Source: Branchiostoma floridae (taxonomy: Eukaryota; Chordata; Leptocardii; Amphioxiformes; Branchiostomatidae). From it: 64,000 bases of DNA. Made by a program: the position numbers and the translations under genes. The notes under the pieces were generated by a model, which saw only the letters and a program-made list of their open reading frames with translations, searched no databases and was not told the DNA's origin. Below are positions 34,766-47,424 of the stretch, in pieces (the first letter of the stretch is position 1; each line of letters starts with the position of its first letter). The stretch covers positions 20,449,381 through 20,513,380 of the forward strand of contig NC_049987.1 in assembly GCF_000003815.2 (NCBI RefSeq). The letters run 5' to 3'.

Positions 34766-34949
34766 TTATAGCTGCTTCTCCATGTTGTACCAGTCCTGTA
34801 GTTTGGACAGACAAAAGTAGAAATTCGTATAATCATACAATACACATACCCCCCCCCCCACACACACACACATAGTGACATACATACACCGCACACACAC
34901 ACACATGTACACACACGCACGCACGCACACACACACACACACACACACG

Positions 34950-34984
<35 letters not shown>

Positions 34985-35140
34985 TCTCTCTCACATACAC
35001 ACACACAAACACACATACACGTGCACACGACACACACCGAAACATAAGTCAGTGTTGTCGCAACTACATTACGCATAACTCGGAGGATAAATAAATAACT
35101 CGGAGGATGCGTGGCAACGCTCTATAGTATCTTTGGTGTT

Positions 35141-35172
<32 letters not shown>

Positions 35173-38100
35173 TGTACACATGATGAAAAACAAAACAACA
35201 AAAAATTATATAAATTAGTATGATAATGCGATAGACTCACTCTGGTGCCCGTCGCACATTGCGTGAAGCAGCCACCAAAAGTATGTGTGATGACGTAGCC
35301 CTGACGTTCATACAGACGGACAGCCCGGTTATTCCGCCTCACATACAGGGACATCGTCTGCAGTGGTGGGAAACATTAGCCTGAGTACCATCCGGCAAAT
35401 AGTTCGCTCCGGCGATAATCATAACGTTACACTATATACTGTCGCTTCTCGCTCTGACATGTATCATATCACTTAACAGTCGCTTAGGCTTAAGTCACAT
35501 TTCCAAACCGGGGCCCGGCCGGGCAACTTTTGGGAGCGAAAAGAATGTTATAAAAGACATCAGAATACACAAAATGTCAATATAAGATTCATGGGCATAG
35601 TATGTGTATATTTCTAGGTATACATTTGAATTCTTCGTTTCTTAAAACATCCCGGCCGGGCCCCGGTTTGGAAATGTGACCTAGGCCTTACTGGGTCGCT
35701 GATTGCCGGCCGTCTCTGATTAGTAGCGAAATGGCCAGCAAAAATGTACTATGAGCCAAAAAAAGGCCCCAGAGAGCCGGCCTACTCTGGAGACTACCTA
35801 CCGTGCATCCGCGTTCCCTTGCCGCAGTCTCGGCCCGCTCCACCAGCGCCTTCCCGATGCCCCTCCCGCGGTACTCTGCAGTCACACACACCTTGTCAAC
35901 AAAGCACTCCGCTGCGCCGAGTCTGCTGGTCCTCAACGCCCAGCTCATGCAGCCTAGTCTGCGACAAGGCAAGAGTTTTCAGTACTCTTTCTCTTTCTGT
36001 GCTTAGCTCTCAGCTATTTCTTTATTTGATGTTATTGAATTGTTCCTTAATGCCCAGCCCATACAGCCCAGTCTGCGACCCAGACAAGCGTTTTCAGTGT
36101 TCTTTCTCTTTCTCTACTTTTAATAGCTCTCACTAATATGAGTATGCGAGTTGAACGCACTCCATTTCAAATTGTACAGTTTGTAACAATTCGTACACGG
36201 CTTGTAGTTTTTAACATACGTGAGTTATCATTTTATTAGCAACAGTAAAAAAAAAACCTACCTACCGATCCGAGTCTTTTCTGGGCCGAAATCAGAAAAG
36301 CGGCATCATTTTTTTCTAAGTCCTATAAGTCCTCAGAACATAAAATTTCGTACCGACAGGTGCGCCAACATCCAACACGTGATAAGGTCTCGCAAAAGAT
36401 GGGATCCTGCGCGGCGCGATCACTGTAGTAATGAAAGAAACTGTGATTGGCCCAAAGACACCTCAAGTCTTTGTCTCAAAATGTATGTACAAGTAACGTT
36501 ACGGTATGTATGTATGCATGTTTGTATGTATGTATGTATGTATGTATGAATGTATGTATGCTGTATGTATGTATGTATGTATGTATGTATGTATTTATGT
36601 ATGTATGTATGTATGTATGTATGTATGTATGTATGTATTTGTGTATGTATGTATGTATGTATGTATGAATGTATGAATGTATGAATGTATGAATGTATGT
36701 ATGAATGTATGGGTGTATGAATGTATGTTTATGAATAAAAGTGAATTATTGATCTATTTTGTACAAAGAATAATGTACCTGGCTGTTAAACGTTCATTGA
36801 CGAAACTTCGGATTGATTAGGAGTAAAACTAAAGAACATCCGATCGAGAAACAATTTTCTCAAATCATGTTATGTCAAATATCTTGAAAGCTTTGCTAAC
36901 GTACCGAAAAATAACGTGAGAAAATCACAGGAAGGGATCATATAGAATGAACATTTAATCGACATATGGACTGGGTGAAAAGCACACACTACTTTTTCAA
37001 CCCATGCTTTCTCCTGCAAGTTCAAAATGCAGAATCAGCCGACCAGTTGATGGACTGGACCCAGGTTAAATGCTACTTCTAAGAACTGTTCTTTATATGT
37101 CGACGTATAGATCGTTTTCATGTGGCGTCACAGTCACGTTCGAACGTTCGAACGGCCATGTTGGATGATAAGCTGCTCGATCTCCACACGGCTGTGTGTT
37201 GCACGTGGTGGGCCCGTACATGGAAAGAAGTTTTTTGTGGTTATTATTTACAAACGGGCTGGTTGTTCGATGTGCTAACTGCGAGTTCCATGAACACAGG
37301 ATACAGCGTACTCGCCGTTTCTATCTAACAACACAGTTATCCCTTTTTAACTCGATTGAATCACTATTCTAGCGGCCAGCCAACATGGGTCCCCGTGCGG
37401 AGTTTGCTCATCTGTGATCAAATTTTTGTACGTAAAGACGTGGTCTTTTAGAAATTAGTACTCTCCTCTGGAGGAAAATAGTTTAAGAGTCATTTCATGG
37501 AATACGGCCCATCTACATTTCGTTATTCTAGTTATTTGCACAATGAGCATATACGTTTCCCACGCCAGAGGTTGAACTTCTACCTCAAGTCAAGTCAAGT
37601 GTAGTGACAGGTTAACCGGTTAGACAGCATTACAGACAGGGTGTGACACGGGCAGGTCAGCACTGCAAGCTTAAAGATCTCTAACTTTGTCACCAACTTT
37701 GTCACACAGGTGGGAATATATTTACTGTGTAAGTTCTAGTTGAAGAAATGAAGGTTGTCTTCTGTCGCAGTGAGCATGGTTTGAAAAGCTTCATAGAATG
37801 CATGCGCAAGTTACCACGCACACATATGCGTAGCTATTATTGTAGAAAATATGTAACGACCAAACCTTAGCCTCAGGGAATTCTGAATTCTGGTTTTCAT
37901 AATGGCGATACGATCGAATGTTTATCTTGTTCTCAGTTTAGCGTATTGGGGGAGAATACAATAACGTCACGGTGTCGAGGTGATGTACAAATTGGTGGGA
38001 TTAAGACGTTGTAGTCCAACTTTGTCACAGTATGGCTGAAAATACGTAGTTTAGTTTGTTACATTTTGCACTAGATGTGTTTACAAAATCTCTCACTGGC

Positions 38101-40008
38101 TGGGTTTAATGAGGGGGCGGAAACTGTCGGGCAAGCAGAGCGTTTTTAGTCAGGCTATGGTTACTTACGAAGTAGTTGAGTCAGACCGTACCTCAGGCCG
38201 AAAGACAAGTCGTATTGAAGCTCGTTGGGTGAACTACGCGCGAGTTCTCCAAATTACGTCGCGCCTTGTCAAACAACGTCGTAGTTGGCTGAAACACGCC
38301 GTAGCTCAGTTTTGACCGGAGTAGAAAACAATTCACACGGAGTCAGAGTTGGAGAAGCGCCAAATCTTGCCCCTTGTGAGGCAAGTGGATAGTGAGGGCA
38401 GCTGGATACTGGGGTAGACTGTGTAACGCAAACTCCGCTGTATAGGGCTGTAACTAGTCTAGTCCTCCGTGCGCAGCCTATATGATAGGAGTGTACATAA
38501 CGTTATATAGTCGCCCAGGGTAGCGGTAACAGATGTCCGGGTATTCAACCATCGGCAAGAGCGTTAGATCGTCGAATGCCTTTTCTCTTAAAGCACATGG
38601 ATCAAGACCTATTATTGCAACTTTGTCCTGATATCTAGCCTTGGCTACATCACTATATCATTCACAGTACGGAGACAAGACAGCACACTTGAACCCGCCG
38701 CAAGTAACTTTGATAGCACCGTTCTGTGTTCTAGTCATCCAGGTTATCATCCAACATGGCGTCCACGCGTGGCGAAGCGGTTTTCGAACGTTCTGTGAAA
38801 ACGATCTATAACAGAAAAGAGAACAGAATATTTTGGAATCTTGTAAACGAAACAGTAGTAGAAGAAACTAACTTGTCGCCCTGGAATTTGATCATCACTG
38901 CTCCGGCCAGCCTGCCCTCGTACAGAGCCACGTAAATGGTGTTCCACAGGTGCGCTGATCGGCTCAGCCAGCTGATGTTGAGCAGGATGAAGTCTTCCAC
39001 TCTACAACATTGTATAGACAAATACATAACAAATGTACACATATATATATAGAGAGAGAGATGGAGTCTACGAATCTAGCACTTTATTCCCTCCTTTAGC
39101 TATCATACACTAGTAAGCAGCTAATCTTCCTGGACTACAAGAAGATACAATTCTCACGCACACTACATATAATTTAATTGACTGACATTAAATTTTGTGT
39201 ATGCATTTTATGGTCAGTTCTCAGTTGTTGTTTTATCTGGTTGGACAGACTGTTTCATATAGTCATAGAGCTTGAAAGTTTATTCTGAGCATTTGTTTTG
39301 GGCTTCATCAGTCCGTAACGTGATATATTTCAACTAGCATGGTGTGTGTTGTACAGGAGAAACCCGGTATTTGAGGAACACAAACAGAAGGTTGTTCTGC
39401 ATGTGACAATATAAGCATACAAAGGAAATCTTACCGGCTCTTACCAACCACATGTTCAAGTGAATAAAAAAAGCCTTCTGCGACTACTCGAGCGACGAAC
39501 TCGACATCTTGCGCCTCCATGTTCCTGATGCATACCGGACACTGTTCAGTTCCTGGTGTAGTTAACGGGAAATAAACAATGATAAATAAATGTGAGATCG
39601 CGTGGCACAGCGGCAACGGTGACACGGCAGGATTCGAACTCGCGACCTCTCGGTCCCGAGCGTGTTTGGCTCTAGACCGAGAGATCTCGAGTTCGAATCC
39701 TGCCGCGTCACCGATCTTGTGCCCTTTAATAGAAAAGGCACTTTACACGGCTTTCCTCACTTAACTCAGGTGAACATGAGTACCTAGCTTCGGCTAGGGC
39801 CGTCCCTCGCATAGGACGTTAAATGGAGGTCCCGTGTTTGAGGAGAGCCACACCCCACTCACGTTAAAGAACCCACCACACAAAATTGTGCAATTAAGGT
39901 CTTTCATTTATTCAATACGCAGTGGTACTCACCTGTTTGAAACCCTGACGGTCTTGTACCAGGTTGCAACACGACCGGGCTTAGCTCAAGGAGCTTTGTA
40001 GAGTCCAT
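34766..40008 (-). CDS. GNAT-family N-acetyltransferase, copy 3
   Basis: Seven exons (40008-39933, 39552-39435, 39001-38873, 36422-36354, 35958-35802, 35357-35241, 34795-34766) encode 231 aa. This copy is the most diverged. The N-terminus is MDSTKLLELSPVV, the core start CIRNMEAQDVEFVARVV, and exon 3 VEDFILLNISWLSRSAHLWN. Exon 4 has lost most cysteines of the other copies (DPIFCETLSRVGCWRTC). The CoA loop is intact in exon 5 (VCVTAEYRGRGIGKALVERA). It ends RRNNRAVRLYERQGY and DWYNMEKQL. Phases and the final exon length (30 bases) match copies 1 and 2. Exon 5 lacks the QCY-DHIGVD stretch of its paralogues and has ECFVDKVCVT instead. This suggests a different acceptor substrate. Confidence 0.86.
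34848..35020. repeat. (CA)n and (CT)n microsatellites
   Basis: Runs of CA then CT repeats in the last intron of GNAT-3, with a further CA run at 35142-35166. They create spurious Cys-Val reading frames. Confidence 0.95.
35484..35690. mobile_element. MITE with ccggggcccggccggg arms (copy 1)
   Basis: The left arm ttaagtcacatttccaaacc and the continuing ggggcccggccggg pair with the right arm cccggccgggccccggtttg and gaaatgtgacct. The interior has no coding potential. Other copies lie at 51520-51703 and, partly, at 57010-57055. It sits in the GNAT-3 intron between exons 5 and 6. Confidence 0.88.
35931..36135 (-). repeat. tandem duplication carrying an exon start
   Basis: About 85 bases covering the acceptor and first codons of GNAT-3 exon 5 (35931-36014) recur at 36049-36135. 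On the gene strand the second copy has its own acceptor-like gtcgcag at 36073-36079 and an open stretch reading LGCMGWALR, but it then runs into a stop. Confidence 0.8.
36500..36735. repeat. (TATG)n tandem repeat
   Basis: About 235 bases of TATG units with GAATG variants, in GNAT-3 intron 3. Confidence 0.97.
36740..38872. other. GNAT-3 intron 3, large part, no gene seen
   Basis: Holds a palindromic gttcgaacgttcgaac near 37137. No exon or named repeat was found. Confidence 0.45.
39595..39895 (+). repeat. tRNA-derived SINE with an internal hairpin
   Basis: Same family as 638-1028 (gatcgcgtggcacagcggc A-box region, gttcgaatcctgccgcg B-box, cctagcttcggctag body). Between A- and B-box an extra inverted copy of the B-box region (gtgacacggcaggattcgaact) forms a strong hairpin. 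It lies in intron 1 of GNAT-3. Confidence 0.8.
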
Positions 40009-40242
40009 ACTTTTCAGGTCCTCTTGATACCTTTATACCTTATACAACAAAGTCTTTAATTATTGACTTCCACTTTCAGTAGTTTCATGAGTAGACGATT
40101 CGGTGACCGCCAGTCACCATCCTTAGGGAAGAAAGTTACACTTCGCACTGCAGCTAGGTGTCGCTCGTGTGTTTGAATAAATTCGATCAGCCCCAAACGT
40201 TAAGTGGCTGTGAACATGATAAAGAACTTAAGATGGTTCACA

Positions 40243-40460
40243 CAGATACGCAACGAGAGATATGCAACGAATTTCAGACATAAAGAACGAATTTTCTTAC
40301 TTTTTGTGTATTTTGTCGTCTTCCAAGTCATACTTTTACGTATTACGCAAAATCCAAATTAAAAAAAAAAAATCGGAGAAAATAACAAAACAGTGACGCA
40401 GTCAACGAACCCCGCAGTGACGCAAGCTTGACGCAAGTGCGGTGAGAGTGCACCTTGAGT
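40243..40460 (+). repeat. dispersed repeat 'caacgaatttcagagataaagaac', copy 1
   Basis: It shares an ordered series of phrases (caacgaatttcag, tttttgtgtattttgtcgtctt, agtcatacttttacgtatta, gacgcaagtgcggtgagagtgcacc) with 49987-50190 and 52355-52570. Confidence 0.75.
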
Positions 40461-40670
40461 CTCTACAACGCCCTGTTCTCCCTTTGTACACCATAGCTGG
40501 GCGCAGTAAAAGGATAACAGTGTGCAACAAACGGGATTCGCTTCGCCTCCTAGAGTCTATTTACCAAATGTTCGGTTAAAAGCATTAGCTTTTGTGTACA
40601 AATGGCGGGTATGTTGACGGATAGACTCAGGCTGAGTACATATCAACTGCCTGATCATAAATAAGGTAGG

Positions 40671-41094
40671 GCCACACTGACTTAATTTTATGGATGACAC
40701 CCTCGCGCGCATTGATTTTCGCCTGTTTTACAAAAAAACTGGCCACATGTCACCCTATATCAATCAGAATTTCATGTCAACCGGAGGACCTGCTCTCTAG
40801 GGTAGGGTAGCACATGGTCTTTGTGGTCAGGGCATGGGGCCACAGCGCCTTTGTTCCCTCTTTGAACAAGAATAGCAGTACAAACATGATTGAAATGGCG
40901 ACGATTGTCTCTTACAGTCTTACTGGAGGTGAACACATAACAAACCAAGCCTGGAAAAGAATGGTCTGGATGTTTAGTCCTGTGGTTTATCAGCACTTTT
41001 TATTTTTGCTGGGATTTTATCTTTTCGCCCGCGCGCATTTAATAGTTTTGGGGGTCTCCAGGGGATGTCATCCATAAAACTAAGACGGTGTGGC
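40671..41094. mobile_element. MITE, about 0.42 kb
   Basis: The left end gccacactgacttaatttta followed by tggatgacaccc pairs with the right end ggatgtcatccataaaac and taagacggtgtggc. Inner arms cgcgcgcatt are also inverted. There is no transposase. Confidence 0.8.
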
Positions 41095-42009
41095 ATTGTA
41101 TATATATATATAATCTCGTTTTCCACTTATGTAGGTCGAAAGCTGATCATTTTCTATCGTTTTTCATTTGTGCTTCTATAAAACTACAAAATGTACCTGC
41201 GACTGAGCCAGTAACGTACAAAATTAAAATTGTCATGGTCAACATGGAAATTATTAATTTTCTGGGGCAGGCCATCTCGTGTTTTCAAGTACGCCATTTA
41301 AAATCAGCAATCTTGTAGAAACTTTCTCTAAAACTGCACACATAGGCATGACCATGGTCAAAATTTGGGGCATAATGGGAACTCAATAAAGCAAATGGAA
41401 GGTACATCGGGCATCGTTACGTCCTTACCTGAGAGTTTAGTTGCCGTTCCTTCCTCCTCAGAACACAAAGGTCAAAAGGGGCCGTGTGATGTGTCAATGA
41501 AGAGTACTAACAGCACTCCCAGCTTTCTCCAGTAGGTGTCGCTCTTTTAGCTACGTTCAATTTTGTTCATTTTTGTCCATATGAACAAATCAACCTGACT
41601 TAAAAAGGTAATACATTTGTGTACAGTTTCTTTTTAGGGGTTCTCCAATGCCCTAAAATTCAAGTTTTAAAGGAAAGGTCAATGTAGAATCTTTTGTTTT
41701 ATTTTCTTCTCTAAGTAGAAATTATCTTATCATGGACATTCTATAAGAGGGCCATGCTTGACTGGTATAGACGAGGAGGACAATCACACGTAGACAAAGC
41801 CTTTTCCAACCTCAATGAACTGAAGCGCCATTTGTACAGAACCAGCTTTTCCACCAACCCCATGCTGCCGTAGGGTGGAATGCCCCATCGTGACCTCGGT
41901 CTTCATCTGTCATTCTGTACCCGTGTCCGCCCTTTTAGCTGCATAACAAGGATTTACTGACATCATTATATGGATTTCTATGCTTTCAGGGACCTGTAGA
42001 CGTTAAACC

Positions 42010-45000
42010 ATGGCGGTACGTGTCTGCTGTGTCCGAGGTAGCCACTACCAGGTCGGTCTGCAGATCGGGAGGGCCGCCCGTCGACAGATCGCCGAGTACC
42101 TGGACCGTCACCACGTCTTCGCAAACCTCCTAGGTATTCTCCAGACGGACGCAGGAAGAATCCTGTACGACGGTAAGTTCGCTGTTCTTTTTTTCTATTC
42201 AAGAAGATAGCATGGAAAAAATACATATTATAAAAGGTACAGAGACGAAGTGGCGGCGAGCTCAAGTTGTGACAGCTTACATTACTTTAACGCCGTCACT
42301 TTTACAAAAATGGAAAGTAAAATATTAAACAAGACCATTGAACTTTGCGTAAACATGTACATTTAGCAAATGAAATGAATTAATAGCGTGAGTTCAGCTA
42401 ATTTTGTTGTCTGGTGGAAACTGCCCCTCCCCCTCCCCGGGCCCCCCATTAACTTTAATTTGATTCCGAGAAAACAACTCGACGTCTGGCTTGCGTCCAA
42501 AGGTCACCGACAGCTTGGCGCGTAAACTCAAAGCAGATGAAAGGTCTATGTTCTGCGCGCAAGTCTGGTTCCGTATAGGCATGCCAGTTATAAATTAACG
42601 GTCAAATTGGTCCCAGCACAAGGCTCCCAGTGCTTAAGAAAGTTCAGCATTGGCATTTCGGTGCTGAACGGACTTGTTTCAGTGCTGATGTCAGCACAAC
42701 GCTCAGGACTGGAATTCCACTGCGAAACCCAAGGCCGCGTCAGCGCTGGATTTCCCTAGCGCTTTTTTTCACACACAACACATTTGGAATTGCAACATCT
42801 GCTTGACTTTCTTTCTATGATTTGTTTGAAAAAAAAATCTAATACAGTCAAACCTATACAAGTGTCCACCCCTGCATAAGGACCTATTGTGGACTACTGT
42901 GTTCTTGCTGTTACTGTAGACTATATTCTCCATTGACACAAGCATTAGAAATCCAATGACCACCTTTCTACTATGAATTTGAAACTCTCTAGGTTACCTG
43001 AGAGCGGCTAAGTCTGCGTACCCCCACTATGTGGAGGAGATAGTCGGGATGTCCGAGGGGTCAGGCCTGCCGTTCCAACACCTGTTCCTGATGCACTGTC
43101 AGTCAGAGATGGTGCTCATGTTCACGGACGACTGTAAACCTGTGACTGAGATAGAAGGTACGGGAATGAATGAACAGGTGAATTAATGAATGAGTGAATG
43201 ACTTTTTAAAGTCTTACATTCGGTAGATCGTGGCCGAGTAATACCAAAGACTTTAAAAATGGTGCATGCTTCTTTCTCTGCTAATTACTCAGAGAAAGCA
43301 GCATGTTCCATTTGTAAAGTCAGGAAAGAGTATGAAAGTTGAACACAAACATTCTCCTACGTAGAGTGTCCAACGTTGTCGCAAAACGCCTGCGACGTTG
43401 AAACTCGTGCGTAGGAGAATGAATGAATGAATGAATGAACTTTATTGCACAACATTTGTACATGGTACAATGTAAGGCATAAGTAATAGATCAATTTATA
43501 CAATGATACTACATATTACTATAGCTACATAAAGTATAGAAATGTGAACGTAAATGGCGAGTTGATATAATAGTGAAATATACAAGTTAATGAACACAAT
43601 CCACTACCAGTGGATTAGCCCCATACTGTAGTGATTGACCAAAGCTGTGTGGCCCAGGGCCGGCTACTGAAACGACATCAGGCACGTAAATAACGTTGGT
43701 TTTTTAAAACCTTTTTTTGCCTTTGCACAGGATGTACCACCGTGTTTCTCAATGTCCAGAATGGCCCCAGAGTCATGGTTCACAATGAAGACGGCGACTC
43801 ACTCGTCAAAGACCTCGGTTACGTGGTGGTAGCTAATATAGACCCCTACGAACTGCCGAACGGAGAAGTTATTCCTGCAGAGAGCTTCACCGCTTTCTGC
43901 TACCCAGGGCTGCTGGCTGGGAATGCCTACAGCTTCAACCTGCATGGCTTATGTTCCTCCGGCAACTTTCAAATGGCCAAATGCGTGGAGAGAGAAAAAA
44001 TACGTATGTCTAATTGTACTTTGATACTGATACTTAACGTTAACGTACAGCATTCGTATTTGTGTTATAAAATGGTACAATATCAAAGCATGACAATCTG
44101 TTCTTCATTATGATATATGTCTTATCTCTATGCATGGCTGAAAGCAATGAGAAGTGTATACACTTTGTCTTCTGATTAGAATTCTCACATATGTAACAGC
44201 TTTTAAACTGTTCAAATTCATATTAGAGTAACACTTAACATTCTACTTAGAACATGCTAATAAATAGTGTGGAGAGTGGGCGTAGCATCCATAGACTTAA
44301 AACAGTTGATATGTTCGGTTAAGCCGGCTTTACAAATCAAGAATTTAGCTCGGCCGAGGTGTCAGCGAGCTCTAAATTACAAGGAGGCATGACCCTGATG
44401 CCTACGGACAAATGACAGAGTTTCTTCGTTGGCATCAGGGTTATACCTCTTCGTAATTTAGAGCTCGCTGACAACACGGCCGAGCTAAATTCTTGATTTG
44501 TAAAGGGGGCTTTAGGAAGGTAAAAGCGATGAAGGAGATCGAAAGGGATGGGCTTCCAATACCGTGACCTAGACACAGTGGATAACAAGTCACTGCCCCT
44601 ACAGCCTCAAAATGCTATGGGCCTACGGGGGTACGTAGAATTCAGCCAAAAGATCGGGACTGGTCACAGGGGAGTCAGTCCATGCCAACTCCTCTGGTGG
44701 TAAAACGCCCTTGGCAGGTTATTCACCTACAGTAGCTAGCGTAGTCAGTCTAGTAGAGACTACTATGGGGCTACCTTTACATGTACATTTACTCTGACCT
44801 CTTTTACAAATCTGCAGCTCAGCGGTTCTTGTGCCGCGCCCTGTTGTCAGCTACGTCCGTGGAGCAGGCGGTGAGCATCCTCAGGACAGAGGGCGTTGCG
44901 ATGGCCAGCGGATATTCCTACAACTTCGTCAGCACCAAGGACAGGACCAACAACATGTACTCAGTAGAAGTGGCACCCGCGGAGGGAGTAGCAGGGAACA

Positions 45001-45273
45001 TGGTATCCGTTCGCGCCATTGAGCCAGGGGACGGTCAGACTGACGGGCGCTACAATCATTACAACTTGTAGGTTTCTCTCTCGTCATCTACCAGTCCTGA
45101 GATATTTGGAGGACAATTTTTACGTTTACTAGCTGTCCATCCCCAAATCTATGGAAACTTGCACGCTGTTATTAGTGAGAAGTGACATTTCTGTATCTTT
45201 ATAGTAGGTATAATTGTCCTTTGGAGTAACAAGCCAGCTTGTGTATCTGTTTATGTATATGTATATGTATATC

Positions 45274-45306
<33 letters not shown>

Positions 45307-47424
45307 TCGGTAGTTGTACACCAGCTTAGCAGGCAGCAAATGGTTATATAACACTAAGCAATCTGTAACATCTCACCTCTGCACGTCTAGCGGTAACATG
45401 CTATTTTCTAAGACATAATGATACATATGGCATATTGGAGAATTCATCTTCACATGTTCAAACAGTGATCCGTACCTGCTTACGCTTCAACGTCTATCAG
45501 ACATCTTCCTCAGGGCTTCTAATACCCCCATCACATTAGGCCGAAAATCGATCGGACGACGAGTCTGCGAGCTCTAAATTACGAGGAGNNNNNNNNNNNN
45601 NNNNNNNNNNNNNNNNNNNNNNNNNNNNNNNNNNNNNNNNNNNNNNNNNNNNNNNNNNNNNNNNNNNNNNNNNNNNNNNNNNNNNNNNACTCGTCGTCCG
45701 ATCGATTTTCGCCTAATGTGAGGGGGGTATAACTGGAGTGCTACATGTTGTGAAAAAGAACTCCCCAATATCCTATATTCTACCAACCTGATGAAGTTGT
45801 TTTCTGAAACGATGAATTTTTTCGTTTTCCCAGGTACGACCACCTGGATACGCCCCATTGGAGGGACCTGAGCTCTGAGCACAGGAAGGCCCGAGCCGCT
45901 GTCATGGAGCCACTCTCAACCAAACAGGACGTTCTGAAATTCATGGGTAAGGGCGCGGTCACATTGGTCGTGCGATCGTCGCGCGATCGCTAACTTTTTT
46001 CAATCAGAACAAAAGGGCCTGAATATTAGCATCATTACCGATGATATACGGCCCGTACGAAACAAAGAAAGCCGTGCATGTGTCCTACAAATTCTAGTTG
46101 TCTTCCTATACAAAAGGCTGTTTTGGATCCTTGTCGGTGGTTGGTTCTGTCACAGCCTACTGGCATCAAATCGTACGACCTATTTGACCGCGCCCTAAAG
46201 TACAATTGCAGTATGGAAATCTATACAATGGCTTATTTGCTAGCTTATCAACATGTCATACAGCTTGCAACATCAGGGCAGAATTGGTGTGGAAATATTA
46301 CATTCGGTGTTGTTGAAGTACGGTAAAATTACTTACACATTGAAATAGCAAGTGTAGTTTAAGATACAAGTTTATTTAGAATAGATACGCAATTAAATTT
46401 ACCATTGCACATAAAGTAGTCCACTTTGTATAGTGTAATATGCTCTGTTGAGTTGCTATTGCAACAAAATTATAACTTATTTGTAATGAAGCTCAAACTC
46501 AGTGTAAGCAATCTGATGTTGCATAGAATTTTTAATACGCGGTGCAGTGTCTGTTTGTTGTTTTGATGTTTATCCGTAACTACTATACCTACAGGTGACA
46601 CAGCGGACCCAGAATATCCGGTTTACAGGTCTCAGACAAGAAACGACGTGTTTATGACCACATCAACCGGTACGTTTGAGCAATATGCTTCACGGTGAAG
46701 TCATGACGTATACAAAATGCAATGCAGGTCGACAAAACCACCTTCTTGGTCGGACGCTAGATAAAAAACATTAGTCTAAAAATTTGATTTGATATTCTGA
46801 TGCATGTTTTCATAAACGTATGGGAAATCAGTTGATAGATTCGTTTATGAAGGTTAGACATCCGGATATCCAGGCTAGACATCCAGGTAAACAATATTCA
46901 ACTACAATTCAATCTCTACAATTGAATAAAAAACGGAGATGTACTTCCGGACATTTCGAATGACACCCACTCTTCTTCAGCGTTACCTGTTTTCTAGTTA
47001 GCTGTACTTGTATTGAATTGTTTTGCCAGTAACGCTGAAGAAGAGTGATGGATGTCACTCGAAACGCCCGGAAGTAAATTTCCGTTTTTTATTCAGCTGT
47101 AGAGATTGAATTGTAGTTGAATAAAGTTGATAGATTTGATATGAAAAGGAACATCTAGATCTATATAAGCCATATTTATCATATTTTCTCAGCTTTAGAT
47201 CTTCAGATCCATGTTAATTAGGAAAAATGGCTTTTACATTAGGCCACAATTATAATTTATCATTCTTTATTTGTTGTTGCATTTGTTTCAGTCATACATC
47301 CAACCATGTTACCTGTATATGTACCACAGGTGTGTTCGACCTCGAAGCAGGTGTTCTGGAAGTCTATACCGACAATCCGTCAAAGAGAAAGGAACCTGAC
47401 GTCATCTTCCTCCTTCCGGTGTAG
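42010..47424 (+). CDS. C45-type Ntn hydrolase (acyltransferase-like), copy B
   Basis: Seven exons (42010-42172, 42993-43157, 43731-44003, 44818-45067, 45834-45946, 46595-46669, 47330-47424) give 377 aa with every junction phase equal to copy A. Motifs: GSHYQVGLQIGRAARRQI at the start, YPHYVEEIVGMSEGSGL, then the self-cleavage site Gly-Cys (GCTTVFLNVQNG) followed by MVHNEDGD, CYPGLLAGNAYSFNLHG, SGYSYNFVSTKDR and MYSVEVAPA. The protein ends GVFDLEAGVLEVYTDNP. It looks fully intact. The family either hydrolyses small N-acyl amides or moves an acyl group to an amine. The substrate cannot be read from sequence. It is transcribed away from the GNAT-3 gene upstream. A gap lies inside intron 4 and does not touch coding sequence. 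Confidence 0.88.
43190..43690. repeat. SINE pieces in hydrolase B intron 2
   Basis: Two fragments of the dispersed tRNA-derived SINE (gagaaagcagcatgttcca near 43290; ccactaccagtggattagcc and tggcccagggcc near 43600-43660) flank a different AT-rich stretch with a (GAAT)n run at 43415-43438. Confidence 0.55.
44320..44514. mobile_element. long-arm foldback MITE
   Basis: Arms of about 80 bases are near-perfect inverted repeats: ctttacaaatcaagaattta, gctcggccgaggtgtcagcg and agctctaaattac on the left, with their complement on the right. The loop is about 30 bases. It lies in intron 3 of hydrolase B. Confidence 0.9.
45245..45305. repeat. (TATATG)n microsatellite
   Basis: A run of gtatat/gtatgt units in intron 4 of hydrolase B. 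Confidence 0.9.
45521..45731. mobile_element. foldback element spanning an assembly gap
   Basis: The left arm ataccccca...gaaaatcgatcggacgacga and right arm tcgtcgtccgatcgattttc...ggggggtat are inverted repeats with 100 N (45589-45688) in the loop. An inner phrase (gcgagctctaaattacgaggag) is shared with the MITE at 44320-44514, so the two are related. The palindrome probably caused the gap. Confidence 0.85.
46895..47124. mobile_element. hairpin MITE in hydrolase B intron 6
   Basis: The left arm tattcaactacaattcaatc continues through ttcttcagcgttac. The right arm gtaacgctgaagaa continues to gattgaattgtagttgaata. About 90 bases per arm pair, with scattered mismatches. Confidence 0.88.

Larger units (their letters stand above)
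40009..42009. other. spacer between GNAT-3 and hydrolase B
   Basis: Divergent promoters are expected here. The spacer holds a dispersed repeat (40243-40460), a MITE (40671-41094) and a degraded GC-richer block near 41740-41960, perhaps an old retroelement. No coding sequence was recognised. Confidence 0.5.

Noticed and set aside
34702-35078. Open frames rich in Cys-Val and Arg-Glu around 34.7-35.1 kb
   Set aside because: They come from CA and CT microsatellites in a GNAT-3 intron and have no protein-like composition.
36447-36668. A possible CRISPR-like or protein-coding array in the TATG repeat
   Set aside because: It is a plain tetranucleotide repeat with no spacers, and the frame (Met-Tyr-Val-Cys) is low complexity.
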